Source: Reticulitermes speratus
Lineage: Eukaryota; Arthropoda; Insecta; Blattodea; Rhinotermitidae
Direction: 5' to 3'
Assembly: GCA_021186555.1 (NCBI GenBank)
Contig: JAJKFL010000007.1
Location: 4,338,501-4,402,500, forward strand
Length of the DNA: 64,000 nt
Position 1 is the first letter of the stretch; each line of letters starts with the position of its first letter. The notes under the pieces are model-generated. The model saw only the letters and a list, made by a program, of their open reading frames with translations, had not been told where the DNA came from and made no database searches. Positions 27,601-33,935 of this stretch are shown in pieces. Position numbers and translations under genes: made by a program.

Positions 27601-29761
27601 CTGGTGATGGGCTGGTGATGGGCTGGTGATGGACTGGAGATGGACTGGTGATGGGCTGGTGATGGACTGGTGATGGACTGGTGATGGGCTGGTGATGGAC
27701 TGGTGATGGGCTGGTGATGGACTGGTGATGGACTGGTGATGGGCTGGTGATGGACTGGTGATGGGCTGGTGATGGACTGGAGATGGACTGGTGATGGGCT
27801 GGTGATGGACTGGTGATGGACTGGTGATGGGCTGGTGATGGACTGGTGATGGGCTGGTGATGGACTGGTGATGGACTGGTGATGGGCTGGTGATGGACTG
27901 GTGATGGGCTGGTGATGGGCTGGTGATGGACTGGTGATGGACTGGTGATGGGCTGGTGATGGGCTGGTGATGGACTGGTGATGGACTGGTGATGGACTGG
28001 TGATGGACTGGTGATGGGCTGGTGATGGACTGGTGATGGGCTGGTGATGGACTGGTGATGGGCTGGTGATGGGCTGGTGATGGGCTGGTGATGGGCTGGT
28101 GATGGGCTGGTGATGGGCTGGTGATGGACTGGTGATGGACTGGTGATGGACTGGTGATGGACTGGTGATGGACTGGCAATGGGCTGGTGATGGACTGGTG
28201 ATGGACTGGTGATGGGCTGGTGATGGACTGGTGATGGGCTGGTGATGGACTGGTGATGGGCTGGTGATGGACTGGTGATGGGCTGGTGATGGGCTGGTGA
28301 TGGGCTGGTGATGGACTGGTGATGGGCTGGTGATAGACTGGTGATGGGCTAGTGATGGGCTGGTGATGGGCTGGTGATGGACTGGTGATGGGCTGGTGAT
28401 GGACTGGTGATGGACTGGTGATGGGTTGTGATGGGTTGGTGATGGACTGGTTTTGAGTTAGGCCTAACATCCAAGTAGACACCTGAGGTGACTGAGGAAA
28501 CACGAGAAATTTAAAAACAGCAGAACTTACATATTCAAACAGAAACTGAAACATTCACATGCGACATAGCGACAAGTAACGTAAGACTGTCTGAGACTGC
28601 GATATAGTGAACTGTTAAATTGCACAGTCTGTTAGGGTGTATACCGACGTTACGAAGGAATATGCTGCCTCCGTATTCTGTGTCGAAGTCAGTGAGGTGA
28701 GGATGCGGTCAGGTTACGTAGCTAGACATGGTGGCATAAATGGATGGCTCAGAACCATGGCAGAGGGCCCGGACGCAAAGACTTGTCCAGGACAATTGGG
28801 GAGATGAAGAGAGCTCCCTAGAAAACAGCACTGTAGAAGTACTGCTCAGAATTACGTGAAAAAAAACAGCCCTTACAAGACACCAAGTTCCATCCTAATC
28901 TCATTTCAACCCTGAAGATGGAGCCAGATTGTCCCACCGAAACGCTGGTATATACTTACAAGATTATAAGGCGTCATAACCCTATTACATAAAATAAGTC
29001 TTCACCAACGATATAAACTAAAATCAGACGATCGTCTTCTGGGGTGTTACACCTTGTTATCTAATAAGTTTGTTCAGACATTTCGGAGAAAGTGCTGCTT
29101 CCACTTGTAGGGTACCAGGTCGCCGTGACGACTAAATTTTGTACGATGGCACCTAATATGTTTTGGTTCTCAGTAACAAATTAGTTTTATGTCACCATTC
29201 TGGCGCCCAGGTTTTCAGGTGGCTCCTAGATTTTTGGAAAATTTGATCACTCCTAGTACAGATAAATACTGAAGTGTCTGGGGGGAGAAAATATGTCAAT
29301 TATATAGAGGAGTGTCAAGGGAATTAACTTATCGCAGTTAGTTCGTACTATTCAACAAAAATCAGTCACCCTGAAGATGGAGGCAAAACGTTATTTAGAA
29401 ACGTCAGAGTAAATTCATTATAGCACACGGTGTATAAATCAAAAAGACCTTTATTTGAGTGTGCATAACAATTTCCGTAAAAACAAGAAAACTTGCAGAA
29501 ACTAATATCTTAAGTTGTGGCATTATACACACGTGGCAATAAAATCAAAATAAAGAAATGTAAACTTACATAAATTGAGTTGTACGTCTCGTCGTAAAAC
29601 ACAGTCGGCACTTTAAGAGAAATTTCAGGACTAGACGCCTCGTCCTGGTCCTGAGGGAGGACCTGATCTGTCCCAGGTCCGTGTGGATACAGCAGTTCTC
29701 TTGGGATCGCCGAACACAAAGGCACACAGAACACAATTAAAAATGTACCGACAAACTGCAT
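538..29761 (-). CDS. Ndg: Nidogen (entactin), 5' part of gene, 15 exons, runs off the left edge
   Basis: Nidogen is a secreted basement-membrane glycoprotein that links laminin to collagen IV and perlecan. Fifteen exons join in one frame to about 836 residues: signal peptide (1-18), NIDO domain (about 85-243), EGF (267-303), G2F beta-barrel (about 308-524), then EGF modules at about 529-571, 577-612 (calcium-binding type, DINEC), exon 12, exon 13, exon 14 and exon 15. Family nidogens are about 1,200-1,350 residues, so the C-terminal part lies beyond position 1. Codon phase fits at every junction, and most EGF exons are phase 1-1, as expected for shuffled modules. Two donors are uncertain: exon 6 (probable GC donor) and exon 13 (several GT choices). 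The ATG at 29,761 is the only in-frame ATG before the signal peptide. Domain order is seen; binding partners come from family knowledge. Exons are listed separately below. Confidence 0.93.
658..836 (-). repeat. 37-bp tandem repeat carrying copies of the exon 15 acceptor
   Basis: Units begin at 658, 695, 732, 769 and 806 and are nearly identical. On the gene strand each contains the pyrimidine run, the AG acceptor and the first nine bases of exon 15. The first unit overlaps the exon; the other four lie in intron 14. Confidence 0.95.
1240..1435 (+). pseudogene. LINE 3' tail fragment
   Basis: The plus-strand frame reads [17 protein letters not shown], then [21 protein letters not shown]. This is the C-terminal ending of a common insect non-LTR retrotransposon ORF2 (consensus-like W-D-I-LAQDR-WRALVN). 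It is truncated on the 5' side and is not host coding sequence. Confidence 0.8.
1490..1667. mobile_element. Foldback element FB1
   Basis: Two arms of about 65 bp around a loop of about 25 bp are inverted copies. Both contain GGCCAACCTGGCC and CTTCAGGTAATACATAATAT. It carries no coding sequence and is likely a MITE-type element in nidogen intron 14. Confidence 0.8.
2287..2412 (-). CDS. Ndg: Nidogen exon 14: EGF 6
   Basis: It reads [14 protein letters not shown], then [19 protein letters not shown] and DGFECAEI, a full six-cysteine EGF. The acceptor is GTTCCAG and the strong donor ATTG|GTAAGT. It is phase 1 on both sides, 126 nt. Confidence 0.91.
2413..4758. other. Nidogen intron 13
   Basis: Apart from the dispersed repeat at 4,020-4,205 I see no exon with EGF-type cysteines, although most EGF nidogens could hide a short one here. 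Simple AT-rich sequence dominates. Confidence 0.45.
4020..4205 (-). repeat. Dispersed repeat with the CTTCATCTTCAGG motif
   Basis: On the minus strand it reads [19 protein letters not shown], then [14 protein letters not shown], a pseudo-peptide pattern that recurs in this window at 17.75, 27.4, 34.8 and 54.4 kb. It is probably a non-coding transposon end rather than a gene. Confidence 0.6.
4759..5037 (-). CDS. Ndg: Nidogen exon 13: EGF 5 plus a cysteine-rich segment
   Basis: It reads (E)[16 protein letters not shown], then [19 protein letters not shown], an EGF, followed by [23 protein letters not shown] and an acidic tail ([15 protein letters not shown]). The extra NC...CWC piece looks like half an EGF. 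The acceptor is TTTATAG. The donor was chosen as GAGT|GTAATG because it lies after the last cysteine unit and in phase 1. Other phase-1 GT sites exist, for example at about 4,744 and 4,890, so the left end is uncertain. Confidence 0.75.
5373..5540. mobile_element. Foldback element FB2
   Basis: Inverted arms of about 37 bp (CACTGTTTAAAACACCAAC and its complement) enclose about 95 bp holding TATGTTTCGG and CATCTTCAGG. No coding capacity. Confidence 0.85.
6070..6424 (-). mobile_element. TIR element family T, copy 1 (decayed)
   Basis: On the minus strand it begins AGGCACGTTCAC and ends GTGCGAACACACC, degraded forms of the AGGCGCGTTCGC ends of the copy at 31.0 kb. It shares the internal GGATGGATTTCTGTGAAATT segment. 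Non-coding. Confidence 0.7.
6739..6776. repeat. Perfect 17-bp inverted repeat with 4-bp loop
   Basis: The arms TAATTAAGTCCACATAT match exactly around TATG. The DNA or RNA could form a hairpin. No role is evident. Confidence 0.95.
7143..7277 (-). CDS. Ndg: Nidogen exon 12: EGF 4
   Basis: It reads (R)[15 protein letters not shown], then [18 protein letters not shown] and [11 protein letters not shown], a six-cysteine EGF. The acceptor is CTTCTCAG. The donor ACAGAG|GTGGGC is weak after position +2, but the phase fits exon 13 through a split Glu codon. Confidence 0.85.
7278..8373. other. Nidogen intron 11
   Basis: It holds a GA-rich microsatellite at about 7,832-7,866. A minus-strand open frame at 8,032-8,256 has no family signature. 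Nothing else is seen. Confidence 0.5.
8374..8546 (-). CDS. Ndg: Nidogen exon 11: end of EGF 2 plus calcium-binding EGF 3
   Basis: The first base completes the Gly codon from exon 10. It then reads [15 protein letters not shown], which closes EGF 2, and [18 protein letters not shown] to [10 protein letters not shown]. The DINEC start and the N-in-loop pattern mark a calcium-binding EGF. The acceptor is TCTGTAG and the donor AAAA|GTAAGT. Confidence 0.9.
9176..9412 (+). mobile_element. SINE family A, 3' part
   Basis: It holds the body pattern with CAGCCTCCAACCCAGTGGGTACC and ends GTTAAGAATGTATGGAGT, then CTTCATGG-type tail, shared with the fuller copies at 23.8, 36.6 and 48.5 kb. The tRNA-like head is missing. 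Confidence 0.65.
9963..10160 (+). mobile_element. SINE family A, decayed 3' part
   Basis: It retains GGCTGATCACTAACT, GCCGAGGTTAAGAATGAATG and a CTCCCCCT tail. It is strongly diverged. Confidence 0.55.
10785..10968 (-). mobile_element. SINE with tRNA-like head next to the exon 10 donor
   Basis: On the minus strand it starts GGAGCTGGGGTAGCTCAGTC, a box A-like tRNA head, followed by GGCTGCAGGCTGGATGACCA. It begins only about 20-30 bases downstream of the exon 10 5' splice site. Confidence 0.6.
10989..11082 (-). CDS. Ndg: Nidogen exon 10: first half of EGF 2
   Basis: A long open frame covers this stretch in another frame and misleads; the spliced frame is (D)[17 protein letters not shown], then [14 protein letters not shown]. 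The fifth cysteine and the NPGY turn fall at the exon end, so this EGF is split across two exons. The acceptor is ATTGTAG. The strong donor CTGG|GTAAGT leaves phase 2, which is unlike the phase-1 exons around it. Confidence 0.88.
11083..12721. other. Nidogen intron 9
   Basis: Frames at 12,109-12,521 on the minus strand show no known domain. A segment at about 11,885-12,070 looks like a decayed repeat. No further exon is recognised. Confidence 0.45.
12722..12940 (-). CDS. Ndg: Nidogen exon 9: G2F beta-barrel, last part
   Basis: It reads [20 protein letters not shown], then [15 protein letters not shown], and ends with [16 protein letters not shown], like the family's EKILRYA-S--I-P. The sequon NVS is present. 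The acceptor is CTTCTAG and the donor GGAG|GTAAGA. It is phase 1 on both sides. Confidence 0.92.
13493..13666. mobile_element. Pogo/Tigger-like MITE, 174 bp
   Basis: The ends are inverted: CAGTAGAACCCCGTTAAGAAG at the left and CTTATCCGGGTTCTACTG at the right. TA dinucleotides flank both sides (13,491-13,492 and 13,667-13,668), as expected for pogo-group target sites. The interior repeats short AAGAAG/CTTCTT motifs. No transposase. Confidence 0.85.
13829..14092. mobile_element. Foldback element FB5
   Basis: Arms of about 80 bp are inverted and imperfect. They include CCCAGTAAAATAGTGTA on the left and its complement at about 14,045-14,070. A central unpaired part of about 100 bp lies between. 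Non-coding. Confidence 0.75.
14142..14342 (-). CDS. Ndg: Nidogen exon 8: G2F beta-barrel, second part
   Basis: It reads [20 protein letters not shown], then [39 protein letters not shown]. It matches the F.G.D..D.L...EI.G..P.IP.G pattern of G2F. An N-glycosylation sequon NHT is present. The acceptor is TTTCAG and the donor CCTG|GTATGC. It is phase 1 on both sides and 201 nt long. Confidence 0.93.
14343..16020. other. Nidogen intron 7
   Basis: It holds a purine-rich GGAGGGG/AAAGGGGAGAG run at about 15,370-15,530 and a SINE at 15.77 kb. Nothing else is recognised. Confidence 0.5.
15766..15925 (+). mobile_element. SINE family C, tRNA-headed fragment
   Basis: It begins GCAGTGGCACAGCTGGTTGA, with a box B-like TTTGATTCCC near 15,820, then ATTGAGCCGAATGTC. 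The head resembles that at 57.06 kb. Confidence 0.65.
16021..16254 (-). CDS. Ndg: Nidogen exon 7: G2F beta-barrel, first part
   Basis: It reads (E)[19 protein letters not shown], then [30 protein letters not shown] and [24 protein letters not shown] and L.SYVV...GR.YTA are G2F signatures; in the family this barrel binds collagen IV and perlecan. The acceptor is CCTTACAG and the donor ACAG|GTGAGG. The exon is phase 1 on both sides. Confidence 0.93.
17262..17394 (+). mobile_element. SINE family A, 3' part
   Basis: It reads GACTACTCACCTCCATCTAG, AAAGTTAAGAAAGCATGGAG and CACTCCCTCACATGTCTTCA, the family A tail. The head is absent. Confidence 0.6.
17740..17900 (+). repeat. Dispersed repeat with the CCTTCTGGAATGTGACT motif
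   Basis: The pseudo-peptide [20 protein letters not shown] resembles those at 27.4 kb ([11 protein letters not shown]) and 34.8 kb (IRIFWDVTSC). It is part of a family of non-coding dispersed copies. Confidence 0.65.
17981..18124 (-). CDS. Ndg: Nidogen exon 6: first EGF domain
   Basis: The acceptor is CTTACAG. It encodes [11 protein letters not shown], then six cysteines ending [12 protein letters not shown], an EGF module lying before G2F as in other nidogens. The expected end lies after AAAGAAG, but the next bases are GC, not GT. A GC donor here restores the exact spacing to RVNGK in exon 7 seen in human nidogen. A GT donor also in phase 1 lies further on at about 17,961 and would add seven residues. 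The left end is therefore uncertain. Confidence 0.8.
18125..18546. other. Nidogen intron 5
   Basis: It has a direct tandem duplication of about 32 bp (CATCTGTCTGACAAGCTAAA, twice, 18,154-18,215) and the foldback FB6 at 18,287-18,410. Confidence 0.7.
18287..18410. mobile_element. Foldback element FB6, 124 bp
   Basis: Inverted arms of about 41 bp start TACAAAATGTCCATT and carry GAACATGGCAGCT / AGCTGCCATGCTC. The short loop is GTCACAGC... to ...AATAA. Non-coding. Confidence 0.85.
18547..18641 (-). CDS. Ndg: Nidogen exon 5: short NIDO C-terminal exon
   Basis: This 95-nt exon has no useful open frame of its own outside the splice borders, so it is easily missed. In phase it reads (K)[18 protein letters not shown], then [24 protein letters not shown] is the conserved end of NIDO. 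The acceptor is TTTTTAG and the donor GGAA|GTAGGT. It joins exon 6 through a split Ser codon. Confidence 0.87.
18909..19118. mobile_element. Foldback element FB3, about 210 bp
   Basis: Arms of about 70 bp run from TTAATTAATTATTTTATTCC to the CTACATATGTTTCGG motif and are inverted at the right side. Both arms carry a CTGANGA core. It lies in nidogen intron 4. Confidence 0.88.
19221..19429 (-). CDS. Ndg: Nidogen exon 4: NIDO domain, third part
   Basis: It reads [20 protein letters not shown], then [17 protein letters not shown] and [13 protein letters not shown]. The F-Q-V-V-I-A-S-D-G and G-G-I-Q-W patterns are NIDO hallmarks. The acceptor is TCTGCAG. The donor GTAAGG leaves phase 2, and the Lys codon is completed by exon 5. 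Confidence 0.92.
19430..20858. other. Nidogen intron 3 with an imperfect tandem repeat
   Basis: About 20,289-20,482 is an imperfect direct repeat of two units of about 97 bp, each with ATATAAAATGG and CAGATCAGGATG. The remainder is AT-rich with no recognised feature. Confidence 0.6.
20859..21000 (-). CDS. Ndg: Nidogen exon 3: NIDO domain, middle
   Basis: The first base completes an Arg codon split across the intron. It then reads [15 protein letters not shown], later [17 protein letters not shown], the conserved NIDO core (ATW..VGY). The acceptor is TTTTCCAG and the donor AAG|GTATTT. It ends in phase 0. Confidence 0.92.
23036..23422 (+). mobile_element. TIR element family T, copy 2
   Basis: It begins AGGCGTTTTCGCA and ends near CAATGCGCC, matching the ends of the copy at 31.0 kb. 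The interior has a CCGTCTGTCC run and GGACGGATTTTGATGACATT. Non-coding. Confidence 0.75.
23519..23753 (-). mobile_element. SINE family B, near full length
   Basis: On the minus strand it starts CCGATCCCAGTGGTAGCGCG and carries box B GGGTTCGAATCCC, then a body with GTAGAGGTCTCTGC and GGGGCTGTTGCGCCATGG at the 3' end. The head is tRNA-derived. Confidence 0.88.
23785..24039 (-). mobile_element. SINE family A, near full length
   Basis: On the minus strand the head reads GTAGTCGGTATAGCAACTAG with box B GGGGTTCGAATTCC, then GGGCCCACCCAGTCTCC and a CTCCCCCTCTGTGCC tail. It is the best copy of this family here. Confidence 0.88.
24342..24568. mobile_element. Foldback element FB4, about 227 bp
   Basis: The ends CAAAAGTTTAAAAACCAAC and GTTGGTTTTTAAACTTTTG are inverted, with TTACAAGTAA further in. 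The interior holds CTACATATGTTTCGG and CATCTTCAGG. Confidence 0.87.
24719..24855 (-). CDS. Ndg: Nidogen exon 2: NIDO domain, first part
   Basis: It starts after an acceptor TATACAG and reads [16 protein letters not shown], then [17 protein letters not shown] and AVYY, the typical NIDO opening. The donor is CAG|GTATTT and the exon ends in phase 2. The 137 nt fit between phase 0 and phase 2. Confidence 0.92.
24930..25100 (-). pseudogene. LINE 3' tail fragment
   Basis: On the minus strand it reads [20 protein letters not shown], then [20 protein letters not shown]. The ending matches the LINE tail at 1.3 kb. Confidence 0.75.
25190..25335 (-). mobile_element. SINE family A, 3' part
   Basis: On the minus strand it has GGTTATGAATAAGTGGAACT, a C run, then CACATGCTTTCATGACG, which is the family A tail. 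Confidence 0.6.
25461..25560 (+). mobile_element. SINE family A, tail fragment
   Basis: It reads TGGTGCCAAGTTTAAGAATG, TGTGGAGCTG and a TATTTTGTGGTGCCTAAGC ending, a weak copy of the family A tail. Confidence 0.45.
26312..26402 (+). mobile_element. SINE family A, tail fragment
   Basis: It reads CTAGCGCCGCGGTTAAGAAT, GAGTAGAGCTTTACTTA, a C run, then ATGATTTCATGCC. Only the 3' end is present. Confidence 0.6.
27380..27480. repeat. Dispersed hairpin repeat
   Basis: 27,413-27,477 folds on itself: GAGATCCGCGCTCTTCTGGG pairs with CCCGGAAGAGCGCAGATCTC. The flanking plus-strand pseudo-peptide ([20 protein letters not shown]) is a recurrent non-coding repeat signature of insects. Confidence 0.75.
27538..28445. 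repeat. 11-bp minisatellite, about 82 units, with a 13-unit higher-order repeat
   Basis: The unit is RCTGGTGATGG; the first base is G or A. The two unit types alternate irregularly. A rare variant with GGAGATGG recurs at 27,633 and 27,776, exactly 143 bp (13 units) apart, and the 13 unit types between match in order. The long minus-strand open frame through it is an artefact of the repeat. Confidence 0.96.
29570..29761 (-). CDS. Ndg: Nidogen exon 1: start codon, signal peptide, start of NIDO region
   Basis: It encodes 64 residues beginning [18 protein letters not shown], a clear signal peptide with probable cleavage after Ala18. The mature start ([16 protein letters not shown]) and the end ([10 protein letters not shown], then YNSIY) match the nidogen N-terminus. 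The context AAG-ATG-C suits initiation. Upstream in-frame codons contain no ATG. The donor is GTAAGT and the exon ends in phase 0. Confidence 0.93.
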
Positions 29762-30106
29762 CTTGAGGCCTCGTCTCACAAATATTACACTCAGGTACTT
29801 TAACGCACAGTTGCTCAGTTGCTGCACTAACAAAACACAAACACTGCCCAATATTTACTGCAGCTCATTTACTTCTGTTCTTCAGTGCAATTATAAAACA
29901 AAATTACGCTGAATTCAGGTTATGCTTCCCATCACTCAGTTCAGAATGCTTTATCTTGCACAGACCTATATAAAAGCCAAAGATTAAAATATTGTGGCAC
30001 AAAGTTTTCTTAAAATATGAGATTACAAACAAATGGCAACGAAAGAAAATGAGAAACACATGAAAAATTTTGGTCTGAAACATAAAAGGAAAATGTCACT
30101 TCGAAA

Positions 30107-30360
30107 GCCGATCCCAGTGGTCGAGCGGTCTCAGGTGTGGGTCTGCGTCAGCTCGTCTGCTGGGATTATGGGTTCGAATCCCGCTGGGAGAATGGATGTC
30201 TGTCTCCTGTAAGTGTTGTGTTTTGTCTGGTAGAGGTCTCTGCGTCGGGCTGATCACTCGTCCAGAGGAGTCCTGCCGAGTGTGGTGTGTCTGAGTGTGA
30301 TCGTGAAGCCTCGATAATGAGGAGGCCCTGGCCCACTAGGGGCTGTTGCACCATGGGGGG
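30107..30360 (+). mobile_element. SINE family B with 17-bp target site duplication
   Basis: The element starts GCCGATCCCAGTGGTCGAGC, has box B GGGTTCGAATCCC at about 30,170, and ends GGGCTGTTGCACCATGGGG. It is flanked by AAAATGTCACTTCGAAA (30,090-30,106) and AAAATATCACTTCGAAA (30,361-30,377), one mismatch in 17. Confidence 0.93.
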
Positions 30361-31035
30361 AAAATATCACTTCGAAAACCCAAGCGTAAATGAGACTACA
30401 CTTGTAAATTAATGTTAGATAAAAAAATGTGGGTTCGACAGGCAAACAATGCGTATCTTATGACCACTGTAATGAACTTTCGGGTTCCATGAGAGAAAAT
30501 CGTGATGAAAAGAGTGGTATTTTTGTGTCAACGGAATGGGGGAACCATTGGGCCTGAAGCAAAAACTGATTTGTAAATTGAAAATTGTGACAGTTATTAT
30601 TTTTTGTGATTTAATTTTGTTGTTACACTGCATACTTCATATAGGGTCGAATGAGACAGAAACGCAATGTGGGCAGTGTAATGTGCATGAAGTAATAATT
30701 GTGGCGCATGTTTACGAAAACCGCAGACTTACGAAAAGCGGTATTTGACATGAAATATGTTCTTCCTTTCTCTAGGAAACTTTTTATTCTGAACGCTTTT
30801 CGCGCCGATAGATATTTACGGAATAAGGCTCGAAATACGCGCAGCAAAGCGCGTAGAGTTCCTGTCAAGTGGTCGTTGGTTTATTCCGACTTTACCCGAA
30901 GCTAGAACGTGTCAACAAATCTAGTAACCTCTACTCCATAAGGTTCGTCAGCTTGTTAGTATGAATCACGAAATAAAATTATAAATGAAATCGAAGAAAC
31001 AAGAAATGAACATCAAAATTTGGCAAGTCACTTTT

Positions 31036-31533
31036 AGGCGCGTTCGCAAAACTGCGAAAAGCGACTGTTAGCTGCGTTACGTCTGTCTGTCTGTCTGCCT
31101 GTCCGTCCGTCCGCATTGAACTTCTTGACTCCCAATGGACGGATTTTTATGAAATTTGATATTTGAGTATTTTTCGAATATCTGTCGAGGGAATTCAAGT
31201 CTCATGAAAATCTGACAAGAATAACGGCTACTTTACGTGAAAGCCTATGTACATTTATGATTATATCTCGCTCAGTTCTTCGTAGAATGAGAAATGTTTC
31301 AGACAAAGTTGAGAAAATCAAAACACACATTTTATGTCCAATAATTGTTTTCCGAAAATCGTGCCGTTTATGAGATAATGTGGAAAAATATAGCAGAGCC
31401 AGACAGGCCACAGATAACAATATAATACAGCGCATGCGCTTTGCATGCTGGATAACCAAGGCTACAAACACCCACTCAGAATATGTAATACTTTTTGCTT
31501 TTCCACGGTAGCAACGGTTAAGCGAACGCGCCT
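31036..31533 (+). mobile_element. TIR element family T, best copy, perfect 12-bp ends
   Basis: It starts AGGCGCGTTCGC and ends GCGAACGCGCCT, exact inverted copies. The interior has a CTGTCTGTCTGTC run, GGACGGATTTTTATGAAATT and no long coding frame. Non-autonomous DNA transposon is the simplest reading; the superfamily is not known to me. Confidence 0.85.
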
Positions 31534-32441
31534 CTTATATTACGTTATATGTACGTTTCGTGTCTTGTTCGACGATATCGGGAGACCAGGCGTTCCTTAA
31601 CAATTTCGCGATGCACTCTGCTAAAATGACCTATCCATTTGACAGGATAAATAACGAATATATAAAAGACGATCTCAAATATATCTGCGATTACAGATAA
31701 ATTAAACTTTTATAGACAAAAACGGGCAGAGTATCTAAACAGAAAATTCTAACGTCCTCGAGACAAAAATATTTTGGTAGATGATATAACCTGAACTGAC
31801 GGCGGAACAGTCTTGTTAAGCCTTTTCTTGGAAGGCAGAAGAAGAAGCCCTTCAAACAAATGATGGGATAGTGCCTCAAAACAGGCCACGTTCCATTGGT
31901 TTCACCTAATTCATACTAAACCATCCAACAATTTCTCAATCCACTCTGTTGGTTTACAAAGCTTACAGTTAATAAAGAATCATAAAACAAGCAAAGACAC
32001 AATCTAACTGTGTAGACAGGCAGCACGAACACACCCCACTACAGGCAACTCACACTAACGCTTCTACTAACTTCAAGACATTTTTCACGACTGCGGCCCG
32101 TGCAGCAGAATGCGGTGGCACCGCGTCAGGGAGGGTGATGCCCGACGGCTGCCACGAGATTCACACCCCAGCGCCGCAGAACAAGAGTGGCACAAGTGCT
32201 TGTTCGAATACACTTTTTTTCTTAAATGATGCTGTTTGAGTAGCTACAAGGTCGAAAGGAAAGAAAGCGGCGAATGAGGAAGAATGTGGATGGAATCTAT
32301 CAAAAGTACAGACTTTTGAGTTATCATTGCAGCATTCGCGGACAGAGCTTCGAAAACTGCAACAAAATTCAGTGTAACTGGCACCCGGGCATGGACTCGA
32401 AAATGGGATGTCCAATTGTGATAAAACAAAACTTGAAAGTG

Positions 32442-32571
32442 GACCGTGCCATGTCTCAGGCGGTTACTCGCCGGCCTCTCCCCGCGGAGGCTGGGTTGGA
32501 TCCCGAGTCCGTCCATGTGGGATTTGTGGTGGACAAAGTGGCACTGGGACAGGTTTTTTTCCCGAGTACAT
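32442..32571 (+). mobile_element. SINE family D, 5' part
   Basis: It reads CGTGCCATGTCTCAGGCGGT, with a box B-like GGTTGGATCCC, then GGGATTTGTGGTGGACAAAG and GGGACAGGTTTTTTTCCCGA. It is followed by a TA/TG microsatellite. A longer copy is at 45.95 kb. Confidence 0.8.
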
Positions 32572-32932
32572 ATATATATGTGTGTGCGTGTGTGTTTGTG
32601 TTTGTTTAAGCGCGCGCGTTTAATTTTCGTTTAGTGTGCGTAAATCACAGTTCAGAGTGAATATTTAACATTCACTCTTTATTCACTCAGCACATAATAT
32701 AAATATTAATTACGTATTTCCAGTTTATATTATGTTACGCGCTGAAGTGTTTGTTTTGTGACACCTGGAATCACGTAATTAGAGTACTGGCAATTACCAA
32801 CCTGATTAATTAAATAATCAAATATATAAATTAAATATAAATAAAATTACGTTGTGATTTCATCCTGCCTGCAGGCGATGGGCCATAAAAATATAAAAAG
32901 TGTCATTTGTGTTAACTTCTTGAAAAATCTTA

Positions 32933-33061
<129 letters not shown>

Positions 33062-33935
33062 TTAACACTACAAAATATATTTTCATGCATCCTCTGTATG
33101 AATGTCATCGTGGTTATTTAAAGTTTCAATAGACTTTACTTATCAGAATTATTTAACGTGAGGTTTCATATAGGTTAAAATGGCACTCATGCCACTTTAG
33201 ATGTAAAGTGTACACATATGTTTATCTTTCTTTGACACTAACTGTACCCCGAGTTCAGAGTCCAAGACTAAAAGCTATTCATTTATAAAAGGGGAGAGAC
33301 ACATCTTGCAACGTTGCACACACATCTTGCAACGTTGCCATCTCCAGTTTCCTCAGAGAGTACAAAGAAAAAATCAACATCTTTTGATACTATTTTTAAA
33401 GCAAATTATTTTCTCTCAGCAACCTACCATAAAAAGAGTCACGTAATTCCTAACTTTTTTTTACCGATTCCTAGTCCTTCTCTTAATCCTCATTTTATTT
33501 TCGTTTTAGCGTATTTTATAGACTACAGTCTGAACAAAAATTTCGTCAAGCGTGTTTTAAGACATGCGAATGCCCACTCAATAATTTGGACAGCACTAAA
33601 CTTCGAATCTCACATATTTTGGCCCATAATAATTAACTTCAGATCCAATCAAAAATAGCGTATGCTATTCATCTGTGTGTTTGTGCGTTGGATGGAGAAA
33701 TTCCTGAAGAAGTTTCAATAAAATTTGGAATTTAACTTCATGAAATAAAATTAGTAAAATTAATTTAATTCTGGTTCGTGTCGGTACACAAATTGTATTG
33801 ATTTTACCGACGACCTGCATGTAATTTACATTATAGATTTTACTTAGCGTAGTGAAATACACACTGAAAACTCGAAGGGACATTTTTAAAAATTCACCGG
33901 TATCTATAATTTCTGCAAATAACACTTTTATTCAT

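Larger units (their letters stand above)
24856..29569. other. Nidogen intron 1
   Basis: This 4.7-kb first intron holds a LINE tail, SINE A tails, a hairpin repeat at 27.4 kb and the large minisatellite, all listed separately. The stretches at about 25,600-26,300 and 26,570-27,350 show nothing recognisable. Confidence 0.5.

Noticed and set aside
27487..28554. 355-residue open frame of SPSPxHHQPIT repeats on the minus strand
   Set aside because: It is the translation of the 11-bp minisatellite (33 bp = 11 residues), open in frame only because the unit lacks stops. It lies inside an intron and has no gene signals.
29960..29985. TATATAAAAG as a TATA box for nidogen
   Set aside because: It lies on the plus strand; on the minus strand, where nidogen is transcribed, it does not read as a TATA box.
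30107..30190. tRNA gene-like sequence with box A and box B (also at 23.7, 45.95, 57.06 and 57.62 kb)
   Set aside because: No proper cloverleaf arms or acceptor stem; these are SINE heads followed by shared bodies and target duplications.
33314..33658. 114-residue plus-strand frame
   Set aside because: No domain, no codon or splice support, and AT-rich low-complexity composition.
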